From NCBI GenBank assembly GCA_016871755.1, contig VHCJ01000011.1:1-64000 (forward strand): a stretch of 64,000 nt of DNA, written 5' to 3'. This stretch comes from Verrucomicrobiota bacterium. Lineage in GTDB: Bacteria; Verrucomicrobiota; Verrucomicrobiia; Opitutales; Opitutaceae. Each line of letters starts with the position of its first letter. The first letter of the stretch is position 1. A program made the position numbers and the translations under genes. The notes under the pieces are model-generated. The model had not been told where the DNA came from and made no database searches. It worked only from the letters and a program-made list of their open reading frames with translations. This document shows, piece after piece, positions 48,234-57,951 of the stretch.

Positions 48234-49256
48234 TCAGCCTCGCGTCCGGACCCCGCGGGGACCGAACAACTGCTCCAGCACGGTCTCAAGATCCTCACCC
48301 GGAACGACGGCCCCGCGGTGTCGGCTGATCAACGCACGGGAACGCGCCGCCGCAATCGCCGGTTCGTCGAGATCGAAGAGCCTCACTTCACCGGGCTTCC
48401 AGTCCTTCACGTCCGCCGGCTCCAGCGCCCGCCACCGGAAGGGCAGTCCGGTGGCGTTGATCCAAATGTCCCAGCCTCCGACGAACGCGCCGTCCCGCCG
48501 CTCCACGAGGCCGGGATAGCGTTCCACGAAGTCCGGGATGCGAAGCGATGCGATGCGGACGCGCAGGACCGGTTTCATCTCCTCGAAGTACTCCTCCAGC
48601 GAATCGACCCGACCGTCGCGCAGCGCGTTGAAGAGGTCGAGGGGATCGATGCCCATCAGGTTGAGCCCATTCCAAAGGCCGTGCGCATTCGGTGAGCCGA
48701 AGCCGCGGCTGCCGTACCACGCCGCGAACTGCCGCGTCACCATCAGCCCGATCTCGAAGTGCAGATGCGCCCGCTCGCGGGGAATGGTGTACCCGCCGGC
48801 CGACCGGCCCATCGTGCCAATCGTCTGGCCACGCTTCACCACCGCCCCCAGCCGGAGCGCGGGATCGATCGCCCCGAGGTGCGCGTAAAGCGAGTAGACC
48901 GCCGGCTTCGCCGCCGGATGCTCAAGGACGACGTAACGTCCATAGCCGCCCGATCCCGGCGCCGGAGCGAGGTGCCGCACCACGCCGTCCATCACCGCAA
49001 AGATCGGATCCGTCGCTTCCCCTCGCTTGTCCCGGCCGATCGGCTTCAGGTCCAAGCCTTCATGGAATTGCCGGCCGCCGCTGCGCGTGCCTCCGAAGAG
49101 TCCGGATGCAATCTCCGCCGACGCCGTCGGCTGCACGTAGCTTTCCAGAGGCCGACGCTCCGCCCACGCGGGATTCGGCGTCGGCCACGTCAACGGGAGA
49201 TTGTCCGCCCTCGCCACCGCGAGGAGCGCAAGTCCGAGCAGCCACCGCCAGATCAT
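48234..49256 (-). CDS. M23-family peptidase, exported (LytM-like)
   Basis: The 340-residue protein has a signal peptide (WRWLLGLALLAVARAD) and the peptidoglycan-hydrolase motifs FHEGLDL (His-x3-Asp) and HLHFE (His-x-His), so the zinc site appears intact. Its C-terminal half (RIPDFVERYPGLVERRDGAFVGGWDIWIN) is an added beta-type domain of unknown role. Start ATG at 49256, overlapping the hemW stop by four bases, so the pair is co-transcribed. It is likely periplasmic, acting on cell-wall cross-links. Confidence 0.88.
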   Translation of the reverse strand: MIWRWLLGLALLAVARADNLPLTWPTPNPAWAERRPLESYVQPTASAEIASGLFGGTRSGGRQFHEGLDLKPIGRDKRGEATDPIFAVMDGVVRHLAPAPGSGGYGRYVVLEHPAAKPAVYSLYAHLGAIDPALRLGAVVKRGQTIGTMGRSAGGYTIPRERAHLHFEIGLMVTRQFAAWYGSRGFGSPNAHGLWNGLNLMGIDPLDLFNALRDGRVDSLEEYFEEMKPVLRVRIASLRIPDFVERYPGLVERRDGAFVGGWDIWINATGLPFRWRALEPADVKDWKPGEVRLFDLDEPAIAAARSRALISRHRGAVVPGEDLETVLEQLFGPRGVRTRG

Positions 49257-50506
49257 GGTTGATCCGCCCCCACCGCCGTCGCTGACGACGCCGGCTCCTG
49301 GAATGGGTCCCCGGCCAGTCCCAGCCACTCCTCGCCCACCGCGTCCGCGAGCAGGCGTCCCCGGTCGGTCAGGCGTAGGCGCCCACCATCGCTCCCGATC
49401 AAGCCCTCGATCTCCAGCCGCTCCAGCCGGGAGTTCACTTCCCGCCACAGTGCGTCGCCGCGGCCCTCCGCCGCCAGTTCCGGCTCAAAGCGCCGCTGCA
49501 AGCCCTCCAGCGACACCCCGGCGTTCATGCGCAGTCCGAAGATCAGGCAATCTTCCAGCAACTGCGCCGCGGAGAGCTCCTCGCGTTCCTCCGACGCCCG
49601 GCGTCCCGCCCGCACATCGTCCGCCCAGCGCGCGAGATCCGCCGGGTTGCGCCCCCGCCAGCGATCCTGCTGCGACGCGGCCGCCGGCCCCAAGCCCACC
49701 CACTCACCCATCTCCCACGTGGCTAGGTTGTGGCGGCACCGGTGACCGGGTCGGGCGAAATTCGAAACCTCATACTGAGCGTACCCAGCGGCGGCCAAAT
49801 GCGCCCACGTGGCCTCGTACAACCGCGCCTCCCGATCCGGGTCGAGCCGCACCTTGCCCTGCGCCAGCCGCACCCACAGGGCCGTGTCCTCTTCGAAGGT
49901 CAGGCAATAGGTCGACAGGTGATCCGGCCCCAGGGCGATGACTTCGTCAAGGTCCCCCAGCCAGTCCGCCTCTTCCTGCCCGGGAAGCGCGAACATGAGG
50001 TCCACATTCACACTGGCGAAGCCGACGGCGCGCACGCGTTCGTACGCCTGCAGCGCCTGCTCCCGGGTGTGCTGCCGCCCCAGCCCGTCCAGCAAGTCGG
50101 GACGCAGGCTCTGCACCCCGATCGACACCCGGTTCACGCCCAGGTCCCGGAGGACGCGGAGGCGGGCCGGGGTCACCGATGCCGGGGCGAGCTCGACCGT
50201 CCACTCCGCCGCCGCCGCCAGCGGAAGTCGGCGCACCGCCGTCCCGAGGCGCTCCAGTTGCCCGGGCGACAGGAGGCCGGGCGTGCCGCCGCCCCAAAAC
50301 ACCGTCTCCACCGCGCGCCCCGACCAATCAACCAGCGCCGCCTCCTCCTCCACGCCCGCGAGGTACTGCGCGATCTTCCCGGCATCGGGCCGCACTTGGT
50401 AAAAGGCGCAGAAGTCACAGGTGCTCGAGCAGAACGGCACGTGCACGTAGAGGCCGGTCCGACGCGGCGCGACCACCCCGTTCGGAATGAACTCGTGCGT
50501 TGCCAT
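49253..50506 (-). CDS. hemW: HemW-like radical SAM protein
   Basis: The 417-residue protein has the radical SAM cluster motif CSSTCDFC (Cys-x3-Cys-x2-Cys) in YVHVPFCSSTCDFCAFY, FWGGGTPGLLSPGQLERL, SIGVQSLRPDLLDGLGR, NVDLMFALPGQ, and the C-terminal HemW domain. This is the set that separates HemW haem chaperones from HemN: the extra Cys of HemN is absent. ATG at 50506 was preferred because the frame's upstream extension enters the lipoprotein gene's leader. It is divergent from the lipoprotein gene and overlaps the M23 gene downstream. Confidence 0.92.
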   Translation of the reverse strand: MATHEFIPNGVVAPRRTGLYVHVPFCSSTCDFCAFYQVRPDAGKIAQYLAGVEEEAALVDWSGRAVETVFWGGGTPGLLSPGQLERLGTAVRRLPLAAAAEWTVELAPASVTPARLRVLRDLGVNRVSIGVQSLRPDLLDGLGRQHTREQALQAYERVRAVGFASVNVDLMFALPGQEEADWLGDLDEVIALGPDHLSTYCLTFEEDTALWVRLAQGKVRLDPDREARLYEATWAHLAAAGYAQYEVSNFARPGHRCRHNLATWEMGEWVGLGPAAASQQDRWRGRNPADLARWADDVRAGRRASEEREELSAAQLLEDCLIFGLRMNAGVSLEGLQRRFEPELAAEGRGDALWREVNSRLERLEIEGLIGSDGGRLRLTDRGRLLADAVGEEWLGLAGDPFQEPASSATAVGADQP

Positions 50507-50557
50507 TGCTGACGGTTTGTGTTCGTTTCCCACTCGGTTTTCCCCTCTTCCTTGCCA

Positions 50558-51472
50558 ATGCACAACAGCCGCATCTCCCACGCGAGACGATTCTTCCTCC
50601 TGCTCGGCGCCGCCTTCGGGCTGCTCGTCCTCACCGGCTGCGAAGAGGTCAAGATCAACGACCTCACGCCTTCATCCCTCGCCGAGAATCCGTCCCAGAT
50701 CTACACCGTCTCGGCCCGCATCTCGCCGAAGACGTCAGCCGTCGTCCCGGGCAGTCTCGTGGCGCGGCTGATCATCGACGGCAAGAACTTCGAAATGCAG
50801 CCGAGTTCACTGGGGCAGGACATCTACGAGTACGATTTCCCGCTTCCGTCCGGCCGCTCGCAGATCGCCTACTACTTCCTCGTCACCTACCAGGTCGAGA
50901 ACAACGGTGTCGTCGCCTCCCGCGAGGCCTACACCGGCGTCCGCACCCTCGGGGTCGTCGGTCGCTACGTCCTGTCCCTCGAGGTCAATCGCGCCCCGGT
51001 GGGCGCCAAGGTGAGCATCCTCGGCCGCGGCTTCACCCCGACCGATGTCGTGTTCCTCGACGACTCCCCCGCCCGCACCGTGTTCGAGTCCCCGAACTCC
51101 CTCGGTTTCTTCGTCCCGCCCGTCGCGCCGAACAAGACCTACCGCGTCTCCCTCGGCGGCGCCGCCGGTTCGCCGGTCGGCACGTTCCGCGTGGACGGGG
51201 GTTCCGTCAGCGTCTCCCCTGGCTCCCTCACCCTCCGCCCGCGGGAAACGCGGCCGCTCACCTTCACCATCCCGAACGTCGCCCCCGTCGGCGGTCTCCT
51301 GCTCGACGTGACCACCGACGTCCCGGAAAGTGTCATCATGCCCGAGGTGATCATCCCGGCCGGTCAAACCACCGTCACGATCAACGTGCAGGGGGGTCGC
51401 CCGGGCTCGGGAAGCCTCTTCCTCAAGGGCTACGGCGAGGGTGAAGTGACCGTCCCCGTGACGGTCAAGTGA
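50558..51472 (+). CDS. Lipoprotein with a TIG/IPT-like domain
   Basis: The 304-residue product has a signal peptide ending in the lipobox LTGC, so it should be anchored to a membrane by the Cys at residue 28. The central VNRAPVGAKVSILGRGFTPT segment resembles an IPT/TIG immunoglobulin-like fold, and the C-terminal part (SVSPGSLTLRPRETRPLTF, IIPAGQTTVTINVQGG) looks like a second beta-sandwich. The IPT match is by pattern. No function can be stated. Start ATG at 50558, 51 bases from the divergent hemW start. Confidence 0.72.
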   Translation: MHNSRISHARRFFLLLGAAFGLLVLTGCEEVKINDLTPSSLAENPSQIYTVSARISPKTSAVVPGSLVARLIIDGKNFEMQPSSLGQDIYEYDFPLPSGRSQIAYYFLVTYQVENNGVVASREAYTGVRTLGVVGRYVLSLEVNRAPVGAKVSILGRGFTPTDVVFLDDSPARTVFESPNSLGFFVPPVAPNKTYRVSLGGAAGSPVGTFRVDGGSVSVSPGSLTLRPRETRPLTFTIPNVAPVGGLLLDVTTDVPESVIMPEVIIPAGQTTVTINVQGGRPGSGSLFLKGYGEGEVTVPVTVK

Positions 51473-51488
51473 GGTCCCGGGGACGGCC

Positions 51489-52493
51489 TCACTCCCGCAC
51501 CCACTCCCATCGCACAGGCCGGTGATCGCTGGCCTGCGCGACGTCCGGGCCGTCCAGCACCGTGGCCTGCATCGTCCCGGGAATGCGGAGCAGGGCTTCG
51601 GACACGAGGATGTAGTCGACCCGTGAATACACGTCGTCGCGCGCGAAGCGGTGAGTCCACCGTTCGCCGCGCGAATCCGCGGCGTCCACGATCTGGAACA
51701 GGCGGCGTGGCCCCTGCTCACGGAAGCGGGCGAGCACCGGACTGCTGCGGGCGTCGTTGAAGTCACCCGCGACGACCACGCAGCCGGTTTCGAGGTCCGG
51801 CACCCGCTCCAGCACGCGGCGGCGAATCGCCTCGGCCTCCCGCAGGCGCAGGCCGGCCGATCCGGGATCGTCGTCCTCACGGGCGACGCGGCTCTTGAGG
51901 TGAAGTCCAAACACGATCAACTCCCCCGCGCCGTCGACCCAGCGCAGTTCCAGCAACCCGCGGCGCACCGGCTCACTCCTGCCCGCATGGAGACTGCGGA
52001 GGTCGGTGTGCGCCCGGACCTCGCGGGGCGCGCGCCGCGACAGCCATGCCAGCCGCCGGTCGGGGTCCGCCGCAGCCACGACGCCGCCGTGAGCGTACCG
52101 CACTCCGTCGGATCGCAGGTCGCGGCGCAGCTCCGCGAGGAAGTCCTCGCCGCCGATCTCCTGCAGGATCAACACGTCGGCATCCAGCCGCGCGATGACG
52201 GCGCGGAGGGCCGATTTTTCGAGTTCGGGCTTCGGGTAGGAGCGACGGAAGGTGCCCTCGACCCGCCGGTCGGCCAGGGTGTAGTTGCCGACGTTGTAGG
52301 TGGCGATCACCCACGGCGGCCGGGTGCCCGCCGGCACGGGCGCGGACCACAGTCCGCCGACCAGCGCGAGGCCGAGGATCGCCGCGAGGCCCCGTCGCCC
52401 CAGCGTCACGGAGCCCGTTGCTGAGACTCCGGACCGCCGGGCGCCAGCGACGGCGGCGGACGTGATGCCGCTTCGCCGCGCCCGACCGATCAC
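51489..52493 (-). CDS. Endonuclease/exonuclease/phosphatase-family protein, exported
   Basis: The 334-residue protein has the EEP fold's catalytic signatures: ATYNVGNYT (Asn), LILQEIGG (metal-binding Glu), FGLHLKS, VVAGDFNDA, DYILVS and the terminal SDHRPV (Asp-His pair). A hydrophobic stretch at about residues 34-50 (RRGLAAILGLALVGGLW) suggests export or anchoring, preceded by about 30 polar residues. The GTG at 52493 overlaps the M48 protease stop by four bases (GTGA). Relatives include extracellular nucleases and phosphodiesterases; the substrate is open. Confidence 0.85.
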   Translation of the reverse strand: MIGRARRSGITSAAVAGARRSGVSATGSVTLGRRGLAAILGLALVGGLWSAPVPAGTRPPWVIATYNVGNYTLADRRVEGTFRRSYPKPELEKSALRAVIARLDADVLILQEIGGEDFLAELRRDLRSDGVRYAHGGVVAAADPDRRLAWLSRRAPREVRAHTDLRSLHAGRSEPVRRGLLELRWVDGAGELIVFGLHLKSRVAREDDDPGSAGLRLREAEAIRRRVLERVPDLETGCVVVAGDFNDARSSPVLARFREQGPRRLFQIVDAADSRGERWTHRFARDDVYSRVDYILVSEALLRIPGTMQATVLDGPDVAQASDHRPVRWEWVRE

Positions 52494-53743
52494 GCCGTCT
52501 TCAGCAGGGCCCGTTCGCGCTCGACCAGGGTGGGATGCGAATAGTGGAACCCGCTGTACCACGGATGCGGCGTGAGGTTGGAGAGGTTCTTCTCCGCGAG
52601 CTTCCGCAGCGCCGACACCAACGGTGCCGGGCCCTGGGTGGCATCGCGGGCGAACGCGTCCGCCTCATACTCCTGGGCGCGGAACAGGCGGTTGGAGATC
52701 GGCGAGCACCAGAAGGCCACCGGGCCACTGAGCAGGGAAAACAGGAGAAAGGCCGGAGCGATCTCGCCCGCCGGGAAACCGAAGGCCGGGTTGAACCAGT
52801 CGCTGGCCGCGAGGCTGGCCACAATCCAGAGGCCGCCGAACTGCGTGAGCGCCGAAATCGCCAGGCGCTGGGGAATGTGTCCGCGTCGATAATGCCCCAC
52901 CTCATGGGCCAGAACGGCCTCCAGCTCCTCCGCCGTCAACTGGGCGATCAGCGTGTCGTAGAGCACGATGCGCCGGAAGCGGCCAAACCCGGTGAAGAAG
53001 GCGTTCGAGTGGGCCGAGCGCTTCGAACCGTCGATGACTTCGATCGTCGACGCCCGGAATCCCGTGCGCTCGGAAAGCGCCAGCAGCCGGGTGCGCAGTT
53101 CGCCCTCCGGCAGCGGCGTGAGTCGGTTGAAGAGCGGGAGAATGAACTTCGGATAGCCGACCAGCAGGAGCAGTTGGAAGGCGAACAGCGCCGCGAACGC
53201 CCAGATCCACCAGAATTCCCCCACCCAGCGCACCAGCGAGAGCACCAGCCAGAGAATCGGGAAGCCGATCACCACCGTGAGCGCGAGGCCCTTGAGCTTG
53301 TCGGCCACCCACAGGCCAGGGGTGCTCTTGTTGAAGCCGAACCGCTGCTCCACCCGGAACTGCGACCACCATTCGAAGGGCACGCCGGGCAACGCCAGCA
53401 ACAGCCCGGCAGCAAGGATGAACAGGGCGTCATCCCACTTCGGCGCCCCGGGAGCCAGCACGGCGACGTGCGCAAACAGCAGGGGCAGGACTCCCCCGAA
53501 AAGCACCAGCGCCAGCACGCCCGTCTCAAACAGACTCTCCAGCACATCCAGCCGCTGGTGCGCGAGGGCGTACTCGCCCGACCGCCGGAAGGTCGGGGCG
53601 TCCATGATCGCCAGGGCCGCCGGCGGCGGCGACCCCGCCGCCCGCCGGATCTCGCGCCGGTTCAACCACTCCAGCCACAGGTCCCCGGCAAGATGCAGCA
53701 GCATCAACGCTCCCACCACCAGCATCACCGTCGTCGCACTCAT
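52490..53743 (-). CDS. M48-family membrane metalloprotease (Ste24/CAAX protease-like)
   Basis: The 417-residue protein has several membrane helices and the zinc-binding motif HEVGH in VLAHEVGHYRRGHIP, with the third ligand Glu in EYEADAFA. SNAFFTGFGRFRRIVLYDTLI is typical of Ste24-type M48 proteases. It is inferred to act in the inner membrane on membrane proteins, a quality-control role similar to HtpX. ATG at 53743 starts the first helix (TVMLVVGALMLLHLAG). It is co-transcribed with the EEP gene that overlaps it by four bases. Confidence 0.9.
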   Translation of the reverse strand: MSATTVMLVVGALMLLHLAGDLWLEWLNRREIRRAAGSPPPAALAIMDAPTFRRSGEYALAHQRLDVLESLFETGVLALVLFGGVLPLLFAHVAVLAPGAPKWDDALFILAAGLLLALPGVPFEWWSQFRVEQRFGFNKSTPGLWVADKLKGLALTVVIGFPILWLVLSLVRWVGEFWWIWAFAALFAFQLLLLVGYPKFILPLFNRLTPLPEGELRTRLLALSERTGFRASTIEVIDGSKRSAHSNAFFTGFGRFRRIVLYDTLIAQLTAEELEAVLAHEVGHYRRGHIPQRLAISALTQFGGLWIVASLAASDWFNPAFGFPAGEIAPAFLLFSLLSGPVAFWCSPISNRLFRAQEYEADAFARDATQGPAPLVSALRKLAEKNLSNLTPHPWYSGFHYSHPTLVERERALLKTA

Positions 53744-54194
53744 GCGCTCCAGCCAATCCCTTTCCGCCGCCGCGTAAAGCCCGCAGCCCACATTGCCCCG
53801 CCCCAAACGGTCCACCTTCCCCGCCGAGCGGGCCCGCCCAGCCGGTCTCCCACCCCCGGAAACGGGCGCGGAGGAGCGAGCAGCGTCGGTCGTCCACCCC
53901 ACCGACGGATCAACGCGGTCCGCGGTGACGTACATCGGCCAAGCCGCCAGCGGCGGGCTGGACACGGTGGGGCGAAGCGGGTACGCCAGCGTGGCATATG
54001 GGTCTCCCGGCAAACCGGCACACGTGGCACGCGCCCCGTGCGGCAGCAGGGTGCAACGCTTCGCTCGGAGGCGGGACGGGAGGCCATGGCGACGCCGACG
54101 CGGCAGTCGTTCGGGACCGTGGCGCAGGATCGGATCGGGCACGCCACGGATGGGTTTCTCAACCTCGCCCTGCGGAGGGCACGGGGCTGACGGC
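53744..54194. other. 451-base intergenic region with no convincing gene
   Basis: This gap separates the M48 protease from the divergent membrane glycosyltransferase. Open frames across it read as Arg/Gly/Pro-rich sequence without recognisable motifs. A 34-codon frame at 54086-54190 (MATPTRQSFGTVAQDRIGHA...) is compositionally protein-like but too short to judge. No tRNA, riboswitch or clear promoter was found. Confidence 0.5.
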
Positions 54195-55760
54195 GTGCAG
54201 ACAGGATCGACCACCCGAGAGCCGGCCTCCGGCCCGCGCGGTGGACGGGCGTGGTGGCTGGCGGCCGCCGCCGTGCTCCTGCTCGGTTTCGGGCTGCGGG
54301 TCGCGTATTACTGGGAGGGATATAGTCACCCCGACGAGTCCATCACCACCGAGGTGGTCGGACACATGCGGCGCTCGGGAGACTGGGACACGAACTGGGC
54401 CAAGGCAGCGAACCTGCCGACCGAGTTTCGCGACGATCAATACAACTTCTCGTCGCACCTGTATGCGACCTACTTCTTCTACCGCTTCGTCAAGTGGGTC
54501 CCCGGGACGGAGGAGTTCCGCGGGCGGGAGGGCGGGTTCTGGGTCTACCGGCTCTTCTCGGTCCTGATGGCGACGGGGGCGCTGGGACTGACACTCGCGC
54601 TGGCCCGGCGGGCGGGCGGGAACGGCGTGGCCCTCCTCGCGGGTAGACTCACGGCGGTCTCGGTTCAGCTCGTGCAGGACGCGCACTACTCGCGCCCCGA
54701 TGCGTTCGTCACCGCGCTCACGGTAGCCGCGGTGGCGCTCTGCTGGCCAGCCAGGCGGCTGCGATTCGCCGCGGTCGCGGGCGGGGCGTTCCTGCTCCGC
54801 CTGCTCGTGGCCTGCAAGGTCTCGCTGCTGCTTCTCGCGTGGCTGCCGGGCGTGCCGTTGCTCGCGGCGGCGGAGAGCGTCCGGCGCCGCGTGGCCGGGG
54901 GAGCCACGGCGCTCCCGGCCATGCTTGCGGGTTTCGCGTGCGGCGTGCCGGGAGCGCTCACCCGACCGGACGTGTTCCTCCATGGAGTTTCGCAGCTCAT
55001 GAAACAGTACTCCGGGGCGCATCCACCCCACAGTCACCTCGACGGCGGGATGGTCGCGGATTTCATGGGGGGATACTATGCGGAGACGATCGGCTGGGCG
55101 GGACTGCTGGGCGGAGTACTGGGCATCGTCACCCTGGCGCGGCAACGCCGGTGGGCCACGCTGGTGCTGCTGGCGGGGCCGGTGGCCTCGTTCGCCGGGT
55201 ACTTCGCCACGCGCGAAGTCTTCTTCGAACGCAACGTGAGTCATGTGCTGCCGCTCTTCTTCATCCTCGTGGCCTTGGGGACGATGGAGGCGGTTGCGTG
55301 GGCCTCACGTTACGCGGAAGGCCGATGGGGGCGGTTGGGGCGATTGGCCGGGCTCGGGCTCGGCCTGCTTCTCCTGACTCCGCCAGCGATCCGGTACACG
55401 TGGCCGCTCGTCTCCGTCGAGTATTCCGGAATCGGGGCGAGGCGGCTCGCCGCGTTCGAGGCGGAGCTGCGTGATCGACATCCCGAGGCCGAGTGGCGGG
55501 AGGTGGGGCTGCTCAACGACGGTCCACTGCTCGCCGTCGCGAAGGATCTCGGGGCCGGCGGTCAGTCGCTCCTGCTCAGGGTGACCGACTACGGCGATGA
55601 GTGGACGGCATTCAACCTGAGTCTGCTGGAGACCCGGTTTGCGGCCAAGCTCGTGGCGGACTATCCGAGCACCTTTCCCGATCTGCCGGTCTGCACGCTC
55701 CACACCTACAACAGCTCCCGCAGCCGCTACTACCTTGTCACGGGCCTGCGCGGCCGCTGA
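54195..55760 (+). CDS. Membrane glycosyltransferase, GT-C fold (GT39/ArnT-like)
   Basis: The 521-residue protein begins with a hydrophobic helix (WWLAAAAVLLLGFGLRVAYYW) and then the periplasmic loop with SHPDESITTEVVGHM, whose acidic pair is the catalytic site pattern in PMT/ArnT-type enzymes. At least eight further helices follow, and a soluble C-terminal domain of about 120 residues ends the protein. It would transfer a sugar from a lipid-linked donor on the outer face of the inner membrane. GTG start at 54195. The gmd-fcl pair lies downstream on the other strand, consistent with surface glycan assembly. Confidence 0.78.
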   Translation: MQTGSTTREPASGPRGGRAWWLAAAAVLLLGFGLRVAYYWEGYSHPDESITTEVVGHMRRSGDWDTNWAKAANLPTEFRDDQYNFSSHLYATYFFYRFVKWVPGTEEFRGREGGFWVYRLFSVLMATGALGLTLALARRAGGNGVALLAGRLTAVSVQLVQDAHYSRPDAFVTALTVAAVALCWPARRLRFAAVAGGAFLLRLLVACKVSLLLLAWLPGVPLLAAAESVRRRVAGGATALPAMLAGFACGVPGALTRPDVFLHGVSQLMKQYSGAHPPHSHLDGGMVADFMGGYYAETIGWAGLLGGVLGIVTLARQRRWATLVLLAGPVASFAGYFATREVFFERNVSHVLPLFFILVALGTMEAVAWASRYAEGRWGRLGRLAGLGLGLLLLTPPAIRYTWPLVSVEYSGIGARRLAAFEAELRDRHPEAEWREVGLLNDGPLLAVAKDLGAGGQSLLLRVTDYGDEWTAFNLSLLETRFAAKLVADYPSTFPDLPVCTLHTYNSSRSRYYLVTGLRGR

Positions 55761-55783
55761 CGGATGGTTGAAGTGCATCCGGG

Positions 55784-55799
55784 GCGGGCGCACGCCCGC
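55784..55799 (+). terminator. Hairpin after the glycosyltransferase gene
   Basis: GCGGGC (55784-55789) and GCCCGC (55794-55799) pair across a four-base GCAC loop, 24 bases past the stop codon. No U-tract follows, so it is at best a 3'-end stabiliser or part of a Rho-dependent end. Confidence 0.3.
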
Positions 55800-55940
55800 G
55801 CGGAACGTCGCGGGGCTGGACTCGGCTTTGATCTCGGCCGTCGCGCTGTCTGCGACGACCAGCCAACTAGCGGCCAGCGACCGGACGCCGAGGTCGAGAG
55901 CAAAGGACAAAGCCTGACCCTCCGTGGCTTGAGGGACGGG

Positions 55941-56930
55941 TCAGTGCCGCCAGGTTCCGGCCGCGCGTTCGCGGCGGTAGGCGACGACGGTTTCCGGCAG
56001 GCCTTGCTCAAGGGGAATGCGCGCCCGCCAGCCGAGCCGCGTCAGGAGCGAGACGTCGAGGAGCTTCCGCGGCGCCCCGTCCGGACGCGCGGTGTCCCAG
56101 ACAATGCGGCCGCGGTAGCCGACCGCCGCCGCCACGCGCTCCGTCAACTCCCGGATCGTCAGATCCACCCCGCTGCCCACGTTCACCCAGTCCGGGGGAT
56201 CCGCCCGGCGCAGCAGAAACACACCGGCGTCCGCCAGGTCGTCCACATGGAGAAACTCCCGCCGCGGCGCCCCCGTGCCCCACGCGCTCACTTCGGCGGC
56301 ACCCGCCCGCGCCGCCTCGTCGAAGCGCCGGATCAGGCCGGGCAGCACGTGCGAGTCCTCCGCGTGGTAGTTGTCGCCGGGGCCGTAGAGGTTCGTCGGC
56401 ATCACCGAGTGATACGCGAGTCCGTGCTGCCGGCGACAGGCCTGCGCCAGCTTGAGGCCCGCGATCTTCGCGATCGCATAGGCTTCATTCGTCGGCTCGA
56501 GCGGTCCGGTCAGCAGGGCCTCCTCCGCCATCGGCTGCGGCGCCAGCCGGGGATAGATGCACGAACTGCCGAGGAAGAGCAGCCGGGGCACCCCGGCGCG
56601 CCGCGCACCGTCAATCAGGTTCAGGGCGATCGCGAGATTCTCCCGCAGGAACTCCTCCGGTCGCGTCGCGTTCGCATGAATCCCACCCACCCGCGCCGCC
56701 GCCACGATCACGGTCCGGGGCCGGACGTCCGAGAGAAAACGATCCACGGCAACGCGGTCCGTCAGGTCGAGGCCCTCGCGCCGGGAACGGACCACCACGT
56801 CGGCGTCGGGCTCGCGCTCCAGGCGGCGGACGAACGCCGCTCCGACCATGCCGGTGTGCCCGGCGACGAACACGCGCCCCAGCGGGGTGTCGGAACGCTC
56901 GCTCGTCGGCAGATGCCCCGGGGCCGCCAT
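55941..56930 (-). CDS. fcl: GDP-L-fucose synthase
   Basis: This enzyme epimerises and reduces GDP-4-keto-6-deoxymannose to GDP-L-fucose. The 329-residue short-chain dehydrogenase has the NADP-binding GHTGMVG (about 24-30), AARVGGIHAN, the SSCIYP segment, and the catalytic YAIAK (Tyr-x3-Lys) in NEAYAIAKIAG, plus VNVGSGVDLTIREL. It begins four bases after the gmd stop, in one operon. Its N-terminal 18 residues are a polar extension. Confidence 0.95.
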   Translation of the reverse strand: MAAPGHLPTSERSDTPLGRVFVAGHTGMVGAAFVRRLEREPDADVVVRSRREGLDLTDRVAVDRFLSDVRPRTVIVAAARVGGIHANATRPEEFLRENLAIALNLIDGARRAGVPRLLFLGSSCIYPRLAPQPMAEEALLTGPLEPTNEAYAIAKIAGLKLAQACRRQHGLAYHSVMPTNLYGPGDNYHAEDSHVLPGLIRRFDEAARAGAAEVSAWGTGAPRREFLHVDDLADAGVFLLRRADPPDWVNVGSGVDLTIRELTERVAAAVGYRGRIVWDTARPDGAPRKLLDVSLLTRLGWRARIPLEQGLPETVVAYRRERAAGTWRH

Positions 56931-56934
56931 GCGC

Positions 56935-57951
56935 TCAGGGGGGCGGCAGGCGCGCGATCTGCGCCTCCCGCTTCGCCAGTTCCAAGTCGGCCTCCACCAT
57001 CAGCCGCACCAACTCCTTGAAGCGCACCCGCGGCTCCCAGCCGAGGCGCTCCCGCGCCTTGGCCGGGTCCCCGATCAGCAGGTCAACCTCCGCCGGCCGC
57101 TCGTACCGTGCGTCGTGCCGCACGTGGCGCTCCCAGTCCAGCCCGAGGAGCGAAAACGCCTCCACACAGAATTCGCGAACGCTGTGGGTCGCGTTCGTCG
57201 CGACGACGTAGTCGTCCGGCGTCTCCTGTTGCAGCATCCGCCACATGACTTCGACGTACTCCTTCGCGTAGCCCCAGTCGCGCCGCGCCTCGAGGTTGCC
57301 GAGGTAGAGCGCGTCCTGCAGGCCGACCTTGATGCGCGTGGCCGCCCGGGTGATCTTTCGCGTGACGAAGGTTTCGCCGCGGCGCGCGCTTTCGTGGTTG
57401 AAGAGAATGCCGCTGCTCGCGTGCAAACCGTAGCTTTCGCGGTAGTTCACGGTGAGCCAGTGCGCGTACACCTTGGCACACCCATAGGGCGAGCGCGGCC
57501 AGAAGGGCGTCCGCTCCGTCTGCGGAACTTCCTGCACCTTGCCAAACATCTCGGACGAGGAGGCCTGGTAGAAGCGGACTTTGCGCACGAGGCCCGCCTC
57601 CCGGATGGCCTCAAGGATCCGCTGCACGCCGAGACCGTCGACGTCACCCGTGTACTCCGGAATGTCGAAGGACACGCGGACGTGCGACTGCGCCCCGAGG
57701 TTGTACACCTCATCGGGCTGCAGCTCGTACAGCAACTTGACCATCTGCACCGAGTCAGCGAGGTCGCCGTAGTGCAGGAAGAGCCGTACCCCGTTGACAT
57801 GCGGGTCGCGGTACAGGTGCTCGATCCGCGCCGTGTTGAAGGTCGAGGCGCGGCGAATGACGCCATGCACCTCGTAACCCTTGGACAGCAGCAGCTCCGC
57901 CAGGTACGAACCGTCCTGGCCCGTGATGCCGGTGATCAGGGCTTTCTTCAT
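56935..57951 (-). CDS. gmd: GDP-mannose 4,6-dehydratase
   Basis: Gmd makes GDP-4-keto-6-deoxymannose, the precursor for GDP-L-fucose and related sugars. The 338-residue protein has the NADP-binding [32 protein letters not shown], the catalytic region [16 protein letters not shown] and [10 protein letters not shown] (Tyr-x3-Lys), and [15 protein letters not shown]. The ATG at 57951 is the family start (MKKALITGI). It is upstream of fcl; the two suffice for GDP-L-fucose from GDP-mannose. Confidence 0.96.
   Translation of the reverse strand: MKKALITGITGQDGSYLAELLLSKGYEVHGVIRRASTFNTARIEHLYRDPHVNGVRLFLHYGDLADSVQMVKLLYELQPDEVYNLGAQSHVRVSFDIPEYTGDVDGLGVQRILEAIREAGLVRKVRFYQASSSEMFGKVQEVPQTERTPFWPRSPYGCAKVYAHWLTVNYRESYGLHASSGILFNHESARRGETFVTRKITRAATRIKVGLQDALYLGNLEARRDWGYAKEYVEVMWRMLQQETPDDYVVATNATHSVREFCVEAFSLLGLDWERHVRHDARYERPAEVDLLIGDPAKARERLGWEPRVRFKELVRLMVEADLELAKREAQIARLPPP

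Noticed and set aside
41788-55791. A 16-base match (CATCCGGGGCGGGCGC) at 41788-41803 and 55776-55791, each just past a coding region
   Set aside because: Two copies only, and only one of them is part of a hairpin. It is not enough for a repeat family.
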